Part shown: positions 55,148 through 62,227 of the stretch, piece by piece
Layout: each line of letters starts with the position of its first letter
How positions within the stretch are numbered: position 1 is the first letter of the stretch
Source of the DNA: Thermaurantimonas aggregans
GTDB lineage: Bacteria > Bacteroidota > Bacteroidia > Flavobacteriales > Schleiferiaceae
Length of the DNA: 64,000 nucleotides
Assembly: GCF_003851885.1 (NCBI RefSeq)
Contig: NZ_BHZE01000006.1
Location: forward strand, 1-64,000
Reading direction: 5' to 3'
Position numbers and translations under genes: made by a program
Notes under the pieces: model-generated
What the model was told of the DNA's origin: nothing
Seen by the model: only the letters and a program-made list of their open reading frames with translations
The model's database searches: none

Positions 55148-57175
55148 ATGGAATTGGACATCTTTCGGGAGTTTGTCGTTGTTTTAGGTGTATCTACATT
55201 ATTGATTTTGCTTTTTCAGCGCATAAAAATGCCTTCCATTATCGGTTTTTTAGTAGCTGGTATGCTCATGGGGCCCACGGGCTTCCGACTGATCAGTGAA
55301 ATTGAACAAATCGAAATTCTCTCTGAAATTGGTCTTGTATTACTGCTCTTTTTAATAGGAATTGAATTTAACCTCAAAACCCTTTCAGCCATAAAATCTA
55401 CTGTGTTTATCGGTGGAGGGCTTCAGGTACTTTTATCAGTTTTACTTGGTGGATTACTTTCATACATCTACGGTTTCAGTGTCAATGTTTCGCTGCTGAT
55501 AGGTTTCATGATTTCACTCAGCAGTACTGCAGTTGTCATTAAACTTTTTCAGGCACAGGGACGAATTAATAACCCCGAAGGTCGCAATTCGCTGGCTGTT
55601 TTGATTTTTCAGGATTTAGTTGCTGTGCCTATGATGTTGCTCATTCCGGTAATGGCAGGTAGCAGTGGTGGAAATACTATAAAAATACTGGCACTTTTGG
55701 TCGTTAAAACCCTTGTGGTACTGGTAATGGTATATCTGGCAGCTCGTTATATTTTTCCTGCCATCATGTATCAGGTAGCCACCACAAAGAGCAAAGAGCT
55801 GTTTATCATCGTTATTCTGCTTACCTGTTTTGCGATTGCTTGGCTTACCAATGAAGCAGGTCTATCACTGGCGTTGGGTGCCTTTTTGGCCGGACTGGTC
55901 ATTTCCGAAAGCGAATACAGCCATCAGGCGGTCGCTAATGTGCTGCCTTTCAGAGAGGTTTTTATGAGCTTTTTCTTCATATCTATTGGTCTTTTAGTCG
56001 ATTTAAAATTCTTGTTTCAGAACCTCCACTGGATCGTTGTTTTGGCGTTAGCAGTTATCTTTATAAAATTTCTCACGGGTGCCTCTGCCCTGATCATCCA
56101 TGGAAAATCAACCCGGCTTGCCATTATTACTGGCTTAGCGCTGGCACAAATCGGAGAGTTCTCCTTTGTTTTGGCAAAAACAGCGATTGATCACAAGCTT
56201 ATTACGGCCGGAATGAATCAGTATTTCTTGGCAGTTTCCATCGTCACAATGCTCATTGCACCCTTTATCATTGGCCGAATTGACACCATTTGTGATCTGT
56301 TGGGGCAAACGAATGTGCCTGTAATTCTTTCAAAATTTAACACCATAATCCGTCCGGGTCAGAACGAGGACATAGAAAGTGCCTCTGTAAATGCACTAGA
56401 AGATCACCTCGTCATTATCGGCTATGGCATCAACGGAAAAAACGTAAGCCGTGCTGCACGCTATTCGGGCATTCCGCATGTAGTAATAGAGATGGACGGA
56501 CGCCTTGTGCGCGAGGCCAAAGAAGAAGGCGTACCGGTGCTCTTCGGCGATGCCATTCACCCGGAAATTCTAAACAGCGCCCACGTAGAAAAAGCCCGTG
56601 TAGCCGTAATCGCTATCTCTGATCTGGCAGCTACTAAACGAATTATCTCGGCCATCCGCCTGTTAAGTCAATCGATTTACCTGATCGTGCGCACGCGCTA
56701 TGTGCGCGAAATCGAGGAACTCATTGCTCTGGGAGCAGATGAGGTCATTCCGGAAGAGTTTGAAACGTCCATCGAAATCTTCAGCCGTGTGCTGCACAAA
56801 TACCTTGTACCGATGCATCAAATTTCAGATGTCATCACCCGAATCCGCAGTACGCATTACGAACTCTTCCGCCCCATCGAAGCGCGTAGTTCGAGCTCAG
56901 TGGACCTCAATATACCAGACCTTTCCGTTGCAGCCGTCCAAGTCAGTAAGCTTTCCTCGGGCCTAACTGGCAAGAAGGTTTCTGAAAGCAGACTTCGCCA
57001 AGATTACAACCTTAACCTTATTGCCATTCGTCGAGGTACAGAATTCATTCAAGAAATCAAACCTGACGAAAAAATTCAAAAAGACGACGTGCTCTACGTG
57101 GTAGGCACGTACGACAACATTGCAGCACTCTATCGTCGCGTGAGCGATACCGGCCCTTGGGGAGTAGATGAATAG
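55148..57175 (+). CDS. Monovalent cation:proton antiporter, CPA2 family (KefB-like)
   Basis: Membrane transporter of 675 residues. About twelve helices occupy residues 1-385 (IGLVLLLFLIGIEFNLKTL; ALGAFLAGLVISESEYSHQ; LALAQIGEFSFVLAKTA). A TrkA-N/RCK domain follows (IIGYGINGKNVSRAARYSG, about 420-440; VLFGDAIHPEIL), then a TrkA-C domain (about 585-670). The layout is that of KefB/KefC-type K+ efflux and related Na+/H+ antiporters regulated by nucleotide binding to RCK. The transported ion cannot be read from sequence. Confidence 0.92.
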   Translation: MELDIFREFVVVLGVSTLLILLFQRIKMPSIIGFLVAGMLMGPTGFRLISEIEQIEILSEIGLVLLLFLIGIEFNLKTLSAIKSTVFIGGGLQVLLSVLLGGLLSYIYGFSVNVSLLIGFMISLSSTAVVIKLFQAQGRINNPEGRNSLAVLIFQDLVAVPMMLLIPVMAGSSGGNTIKILALLVVKTLVVLVMVYLAARYIFPAIMYQVATTKSKELFIIVILLTCFAIAWLTNEAGLSLALGAFLAGLVISESEYSHQAVANVLPFREVFMSFFFISIGLLVDLKFLFQNLHWIVVLALAVIFIKFLTGASALIIHGKSTRLAIITGLALAQIGEFSFVLAKTAIDHKLITAGMNQYFLAVSIVTMLIAPFIIGRIDTICDLLGQTNVPVILSKFNTIIRPGQNEDIESASVNALEDHLVIIGYGINGKNVSRAARYSGIPHVVIEMDGRLVREAKEEGVPVLFGDAIHPEILNSAHVEKARVAVIAISDLAATKRIISAIRLLSQSIYLIVRTRYVREIEELIALGADEVIPEEFETSIEIFSRVLHKYLVPMHQISDVITRIRSTHYELFRPIEARSSSSVDLNIPDLSVAAVQVSKLSSGLTGKKVSESRLRQDYNLNLIAIRRGTEFIQEIKPDEKIQKDDVLYVVGTYDNIAALYRRVSDTGPWGVDE

Positions 57176-57230
57176 CCACGCGGCTTCAAATGTTCTACAT
57201 TTGCTGCTCCTAATGCTTTTAAACTTATAT

Positions 57231-57734
57231 ATGTCCTCAAACAACGCCGACTTTTTAAAAATCGTCCGTGAAAAGTCCGTATCACTCAACGACCAAGAAT
57301 ACCTCGACACCATAAACTATTTAGTAGATGAACAACCTGTATTGGCCTCACTGCTCTTCGACCTTGACGACGAAATCTCCGAAGAGATGCAAGAGTACCT
57401 CTATCAGGTCGTTGTAATGCTGGTCAATGGCTTTAAGGAAACGGGCATTCACGTAAAACTCATCTCCGAAGAATCAGTCAAAAACATCATCGCTGAAAAA
57501 GACGATCTATACAAATCAGCTGTGGACGATGAAAATCCACAATTCGACAAAGAAAAAATGCTCGCCCTCAGCCACAATCCGGCTGTGCTCGAACTGTTGT
57601 ATGACAACTTCTTCGACCGTGTGACTGAAAATCCGGAAGATCACAACGTTTACGACCGACTCAACCTGCTCTTTATGCTAGACGTACTCATCTCAGCCAT
57701 CGAAGAAAACACAGATCTGCAGCAAGAAATATGA
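57231..57734 (+). CDS. Acidic protein of unknown function
   Basis: A 167-residue protein starting at the ATG at 57231 (MSSNNADFLKIVREKSV); a longer frame from 57168 adds a hydrophobic Leu-rich tail inside the end of the antiporter gene and looks spurious. It is strongly acidic and helical (QPVLASLLFDLDDEISEEMQ; LNLLFMLDVLISAIEENTD). I recognise no domain. It overlaps the thioesterase gene by 4 bases (ATGA), so they are translated together. Confidence 0.75.
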   Translation: MSSNNADFLKIVREKSVSLNDQEYLDTINYLVDEQPVLASLLFDLDDEISEEMQEYLYQVVVMLVNGFKETGIHVKLISEESVKNIIAEKDDLYKSAVDDENPQFDKEKMLALSHNPAVLELLYDNFFDRVTENPEDHNVYDRLNLLFMLDVLISAIEENTDLQQEI

Positions 57735-58168
57735 GGCCAGAGCCTTTGGCAATTGTGCAACACATGATGCGCCAGGATGCTTTCAGTCAATGGCTGGGTA
57801 TATCTGTGGACGAAGTACGACCGGGATATTGCAGACTGACCATGATAGTGCGTCGTGAAATGACCAATGGATTTGGCATCGCGCACGGCGGTATCGCTTA
57901 CTCCTTTGCCGACAGTGCCTTGGCCTTTGCAGCCAATGCCGCCGGCTACGTGGCTAAAACCGTTCACCTGAGCTGTGAGTACATTCGCCCGGCAAACGCA
58001 AACGACCTACTGCAAGCTGAAGCAGTGGAAAAAGAGCGCACACATCGCTTTAGTTACATGGAAATAATCATTACGCGTAATACTGAAAAGGTGGCTGTGC
58101 TACACGGTATGGCTTATCTGAGCGATAAGGTGTGGTCTATCCCACCCACTTCTTCAGAAGCTCAATAA
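57731..58168 (+). CDS. PaaI-type hotdog-fold thioesterase
   Basis: Acyl-CoA thioesterase of 145 residues with a single hotdog domain. The motif GFGIAHGGIAYSFADSALAF (about 55-74) contains the HGG and catalytic Asp typical of PaaI; VHLSCEYIRPANANDLL follows. PaaI enzymes hydrolyse (hydroxy)phenylacetyl-CoA and related thioesters; no phenylacetate genes are nearby, so the substrate is open. Its 3' end overlaps the convergent aat gene by 32 bases. Confidence 0.87.
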   Translation: MRPEPLAIVQHMMRQDAFSQWLGISVDEVRPGYCRLTMIVRREMTNGFGIAHGGIAYSFADSALAFAANAAGYVAKTVHLSCEYIRPANANDLLQAEAVEKERTHRFSYMEIIITRNTEKVAVLHGMAYLSDKVWSIPPTSSEAQ

Positions 58169-58793
58169 ATTCTGACCTCGAGATTTCCTCAGCGCCCATC
58201 GAACGCAGATGTGACGTACTCATTTGGCAATCGATTAACTGAATTTCGCCTGTAGACGCCCAGTGCCTGCATGCCGAAATCAAGGCAAATTTGGATGCAT
58301 TCGCCTCAAGGCTAAACATGGATTCGCCGAAAAACACCTGTCCGAGCCACACCCCGTAAAATCCACCTACCAACCTTCCATCGAGCCATGTTTCAAACGA
58401 ATGCGCTATACCCATGCGGTGCAGTCGTATATAGGCACGCATGATGTCGCGACCTATCCAAGTGCCCTCCTGTCCAGGTCTCTTCACCAGCGCACATTGT
58501 GAAATTACCTTCTCAAAAGCTTGATTCTGCGTACGTTGAAAATGACCCTTATGAAATACCGCTCTCATGCTATGACTCACATGCACCTTTTCGGGAAACA
58601 ACACCATCCTTGGGTCGGGCGACCACCATTGAATGGTCGTACCTGGCTCATACCAAGGGAAGTAGCCATGTCGATACGCATCAATTAAGACCACTGGTGA
58701 CAATTCGCCACCCACAAAAACCGGATAATCGCCCGGATGCTCTTGCTTAGGATACGGAAAGATGGATGTTGCTTCCGAATTTTGACCCGACAT
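58137..58793 (-). CDS. aat: Leucyl/phenylalanyl-tRNA--protein transferase
   Basis: Transfers Leu or Phe from tRNA to N-terminal Arg/Lys of proteins, marking them for ClpS/ClpAP (N-end rule). The 218 residues from the ATG at 58793 include GGELSPVVLIDAYRHGYFPW, QWWSPDPRMVLFPE, GGFYGVWLGQVFFGESMFS and IDCQMSTSHLRSMGAEEISR, all family hallmarks. A longer start at 58829 would add twelve non-homologous residues and overlap the divergent alkyltransferase-like gene, so it is rejected. Confidence 0.93.
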   Translation of the reverse strand: MSGQNSEATSIFPYPKQEHPGDYPVFVGGELSPVVLIDAYRHGYFPWYEPGTTIQWWSPDPRMVLFPEKVHVSHSMRAVFHKGHFQRTQNQAFEKVISQCALVKRPGQEGTWIGRDIMRAYIRLHRMGIAHSFETWLDGRLVGGFYGVWLGQVFFGESMFSLEANASKFALISACRHWASTGEIQLIDCQMSTSHLRSMGAEEISRSEFIELLKKWVG

Positions 58794-58806
58794 ACAAAAA
58801 CAATCT

Positions 58807-59157
58807 GTGAGAAGAGGCAAAATAAACATCCGCAGAAGCGACTTCTATGAAATGGTGTGGGACGTCGTGCGACTTATTCCCCCCGGCCGCGTTACGACCT
58901 ACGGCCACATTGCCGAGTATCTCGGCGCGAAAGGATCTGCCCGACTGGTAGGCTATGCCATGAATGCGTCGCACAGCCAGCCCGATGTTCCCGCCCACCG
59001 CGTGGTAAACCGCAAAGGATTGCTCACCGGCAAGCACCACTTCGGCCATCCCGAGCGCATGCAGCAACTCTTGGAAGCCGAAGGCCTCATCGTGCAAAAC
59101 GATCAAATTGTTGATTTTGAAAAGCACCTGTGGGTGCCTTCCAGAGAGTTGAGGTAG
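58807..59157 (+). CDS. Alkyltransferase-like protein (ATL, MGMT fold without acceptor Cys)
   Basis: DNA-binding protein of 116 residues related to O6-methylguanine-DNA methyltransferase. The helix-turn-helix part (IPPGRVTTYGHIAEYLG, about 22-38, with the nucleotide-flipping Tyr) and arginine-finger-like region (GSARLVGYAMNAS) are present. The active-site PCHR of MGMT is replaced by PAHRVVN, so it cannot accept alkyl groups. ATLs bind O6-alkylguanine and hand it to nucleotide excision repair. The start is GTG at 58807; a later ATG would remove part of the fold. It is divergent from aat with 13 bases between. Confidence 0.88.
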   Translation: MRRGKINIRRSDFYEMVWDVVRLIPPGRVTTYGHIAEYLGAKGSARLVGYAMNASHSQPDVPAHRVVNRKGLLTGKHHFGHPERMQQLLEAEGLIVQNDQIVDFEKHLWVPSRELR

Positions 59158-60197
59158 ATACTCATTTTTATTGGAAGTGAAATAAAAAAATTTGCATATT
59201 CAGATCAAATCTTTAAAGAGAAGTCAGAGAATTTTTTTGATTGCTAAAGCCAAAAATTAAGAGATGAAAAAATGATTTACGATAGCCTATCTTATATTCT
59301 CGCAAAAAGATTATAAAACACTTACTTTAAGAATTTCATTTCAATTGTCAGGTTGAACTATTTAAGAGATGACAGACAGTTTTTTCCAATTCGTCAGATT
59401 TGACCTTTTTTCAATACTTTTTTTTAAATTTTTGGATACTTTATAATTTCTTCATAAGCATTGATTATTAACGACATTTTATATGGAAAGATGTATTTTT
59501 TTCAAAGAGTCTATAGTGTTACAGCCAAGGTAATTATGTGCAGTTCTAAATTACGTTTTACCGCTTGCCGCAGTGGGGGATTTTGTACCCGTCCAAACCG
59601 AAGAGTCTGGAGCACTTCACTGTCAACTTGCTGAAAAGTTTGATAGGAGCTCTCAGCTTCAATTTTGCACACCACCGCCACTTTTGCAAAACCCGTGTGC
59701 CTGATGCACAACATTAACTGTTTCAAACACACATAAAATTTTGAAGTGGAAAATAATTGATTTTAAGGCTGTAAACAATTGAATGTACTTATATTAAGTT
59801 GGTTGAATATGATGTTTTGCTTACTTTTATGGTGTGCAAGGAAGAAAAAATTTCACTCAAATAATGTTTTGCCAGGTTAGTCTGGCTGAGAACTGGTAAA
59901 ATAATGCTACGACCTCAAAAAGCTGATGAGATGGAATCGTAAAAGGGTGAAAGTTGCCGTAAAAGCCCTATCCAAAGACACACAAACAAGCCAAAATCTA
60001 CTACGCGTGAAAAATATCTTTTTTCAAAGCGTAAAAGAAGCCTTTAAAGCGTACTTTTTCAGAGCAATCATTTTAGCATAAGAAATGTGAACTACTCCTC
60101 AAAGGCCTAAAAATTGGTCACTTTTTAGTGAAGATTGAAGTGATTTGAAAAAATTAGGTAGTTGTTCAACGGTTACCGATGTTATGGGCTGGCATTT
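59158..60197. other. 1-kb gene-free accessory stretch
   Basis: No convincing gene. A 73-codon minus-strand frame (59511-59732) coincides with the palindromic element listed separately and lacks any domain, so I treat it as non-coding. The rest is AT-rich with stops in all frames. A motif CGGTTACCGATGTTATGGG around 60170 resembles the GTTACCGG sequence at 61285, in line with cassette-like borders. Confidence 0.6.
59553..59699. repeat. attC-like palindromic element, copy 1
   Basis: A 147-bp segment more GC-rich than its flanks. It begins ACGTTTTACCGCTTGCCG and ends GCAAAACCCGTGTG, with an internal CTTCAATT, the same landmarks in the same order and orientation as the element at 61163-61287. Terminal parts are roughly complementary (GTTTT with AAAAC). 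Confidence 0.45.
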
Positions 60198-61127
60198 TTA
60201 TTTTTTTAATTTGTCAACGGTCTGTTTGACAGCAGTTTTGTTGTCAGTAGGGTTATAGTTGAATTTTCTGATAAATTTGTTACTGTCAAAGTAATAATCG
60301 CGGTCATATTGGTAACGCATTTCGTACATTTCTTTCAATATTGGCACAAAAAGTCCCAGTGCTTTCATTCCCCAACCGGGTAAAACTTGGTATTGGTTGC
60401 TTTTATTCATTTCTTGTGCAAAGAGGTTTATCCATTGTTCACCGGTAATTTTTTGAGGGTCTGTAGGCAAGTTCCAAATTTGATTATAGGCATCAGGCGT
60501 GTTGCCAAGCATAGCCGTTCCTTTAGCTAAATCAGGGGCATATCCCGTTGTGTGAACAACCTTCGCATTGCAAAACCATTGAGCTTTTTTTCCTTTGGCT
60601 AGATTGTCATAAATTAGGTTCATCAAAAGACTTCTGTCTTTGAACTCGCTAAAAAAATCGGGGGCACGGGCGATAATTGCATTTATTTTATTTTTTTCAA
60701 TTGCTGAAAGAATAAGTTTGTCTACTTCGGCTCTTACTTCTCCTTTTTTACTTGTCGGACTGATGGGTGAATCTTCGGTAATATGATTTACATTGTCGCC
60801 ACCAATTGCATAAACATTGTCAAAGAAAACAAGTTTGCAATTGTGCTTTTGACATGCGTCAATGACATTTTTAACTAATGGAACCCATAATTTTTGCCAC
60901 AACTTTGTATTATAGTCAATTCCAACTGTAAGATACACTATTTCACTGCCTTCAATAGCTTTTTCTACCTGTTCTTTTACAGAAAGGTCGGCACTAAATA
61001 GTTCATCTGACGGATTAATCTTTTTCGGATTTCTACTTACAAGCCTGATTTCGTTGGTGTAAGCGGGTAATGATTTTGCCAGTTCAGTTCCGATGGCACC
61101 GCCCGCCCCTAAAATGGTCTGTTTCAT
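60198..61127 (-). CDS. NAD(P)-binding SDR-family protein (atypical, NmrA/epimerase-like)
   Basis: Atypical extended SDR of 309 residues. The nucleotide-binding motif is LGAGGAIGTELAKSL (about 6-20). The usual Tyr-x-x-x-Lys is not obvious; VFFDNVYAIGGDNVNH (about 105) lies where SSxxVYG is normally found. Related proteins are annotated as NAD-dependent epimerase/dehydratases without proven substrate. The gene stands alone between two attC-like elements and its 5' end is 35 bases from the second, a gene-cassette-like placement. Confidence 0.8.
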   Translation of the reverse strand: MKQTILGAGGAIGTELAKSLPAYTNEIRLVSRNPKKINPSDELFSADLSVKEQVEKAIEGSEIVYLTVGIDYNTKLWQKLWVPLVKNVIDACQKHNCKLVFFDNVYAIGGDNVNHITEDSPISPTSKKGEVRAEVDKLILSAIEKNKINAIIARAPDFFSEFKDRSLLMNLIYDNLAKGKKAQWFCNAKVVHTTGYAPDLAKGTAMLGNTPDAYNQIWNLPTDPQKITGEQWINLFAQEMNKSNQYQVLPGWGMKALGLFVPILKEMYEMRYQYDRDYYFDSNKFIRKFNYNPTDNKTAVKQTVDKLKK

Positions 61128-61162
61128 ATATTTTGTTTTTTAGTCTTTATGCTTGTACAATA

Positions 61163-61287
61163 ACGTTTTGCGGCTTGGCGTTAGGGCGGGCTTTTTAGCA
61201 CTACACTCGATACGAAGAACCGCACTTCAATTATACACAAAATTATAAATAGAAGCACGTCACCCCGCCTGACGCAAAACCTGTGTT
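61163..61287. repeat. attC-like palindromic element, copy 2
   Basis: A 125-bp element. The left arm GGCTTGGCGTTAGGGCGGG (61172-61190) is an imperfect complement of the right arm CCCGCCTGACGCAAAACC (about 61264-61281), with about 72 bases between. Outer borders read TAAC (61161-61164) and GTTA (61285-61288). Landmarks are shared with copy 1. The canonical integron core RYYYAAC/GTTRRRY is not matched exactly. Confidence 0.5.
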
Positions 61288-61522
61288 ACCGGTTCAAGCT
61301 TCTGTCGTCCGTGTTAAATTACCTCTGTCCAATTAAGGTCTGCAATAAACCGACTGATGCTTGTCCGACGTTGGTTATGCGTTAAAAAAAATAATAATGA
61401 AGGGCGGAAGAAAAATAATTTGAATTTTTTCTACGGTCGGGAAAAAAACACACTTTTTTGCAAGCTTTGGTCGGCGAGTAGGATTGTGCAGCTTTCAGAT
61501 GTGTGCTTTTGTGTGTCGGCTT
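61288..61522. other. Non-coding stretch between element and broken helicase gene
   Basis: No gene. The sequence ACGTTGGTTATGCGTTAAAA at 61363-61382 resembles a cassette border. The small plus-strand frame here has no domain and is treated as spurious. Confidence 0.5.
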
Positions 61523-62227
61523 TTAGATTTCATCACCTTGTTTTAAATAATAACCAAATTGATTCAAACTTTCTTTTTTCCGATAGTATTCTGCATCTTG
61601 AAGTTTTACTTGGTTCAATTTCTTTATCTTAATCATAAGGCTATTGTCCTTCTGTTTCATCACCTGAACGCCTTTTGTCGTTCTACTGTCAACTGGTTTA
61701 ATCATACTTGTATTGAATAACACTACTTTGTTAATGCTGCTTAGTGCTACTAAGTCAATATCGTTCTCTATATGCTCAATAAATACCAATTTTGATTCAT
61801 CATTATAAGCATTTTTAAGTTTCTTTCGATTGTGTTCGGTTTGAAAAGCTGTCATTGAAATTTTACCAGCCTTTCCATTTTGAAATGCTACAATCAAATG
61901 TCCTGAATAATTTTTTGTTCCAGTAAAGTATATTGGCTTTTCTCCTTCTTCAAATTCAATTTGTGAAATTACTTGCGGAAGACTTTTAAATCCTCTATTT
62001 GAAATCTTGTAAACACTATACTTCGTGATAAAAACTAAAATTTCAGGAAACGAAAACAAGTCGGACGCTGTTTTTATTTTAGCGGGTTGCACTACATCAT
62101 TCGTAAAAGACGATAAAGTTTGTGTTTCATCATCAAATAAATCTAGTTGTGTAACTTTATTTGGGAGAACAACCGTTTCCGTTTGTGTTACGGGTTCAAC
62201 TTTCTCAGTAATTTTAATAACTGTTTC
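61523..62227 (-). pseudogene. GyrA C-terminal-like segment continuing the helicase frame past a TAG
   Basis: An open frame of 234 codons that begins directly after the TAG ending the helicase-nuclease frame and is in the same frame. A charged linker (ETVIKITEKVEPVTQTETV, then LDLFDDETQ) leads to a repetitive beta-rich domain (FPEILVFITKYSVYKISNRG; HLIVAFQNGKAGKISM; VVLFNTSMIKPVDSRTTKGV) that resembles the DNA-wrapping beta-propeller of GyrA/ParC C-terminal domains. No ATG or TTG occurs near its beginning; the first GTG is codon 46 (62092). It therefore looks like the former C-terminus of the upstream protein, separated by one nonsense codon. Confidence 0.65.

Noticed and set aside
57168-57230. 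N-terminal extension of the acidic unknown protein
   Set aside because: The extra Leu-rich segment overlaps the antiporter gene; the ATG at 57231 gives a soluble acidic protein.
59511-59732. 73-codon minus-strand frame
   Set aside because: Coincides with an attC-like palindromic element; no start context, no domain, and the element's sequence features explain the open frame.
61163-61287. Classical integron attC site
   Set aside because: Architecture is similar, but the RYYYAAC and GTTRRRY core sites are not matched exactly and no integrase gene is visible, so it is only called attC-like.
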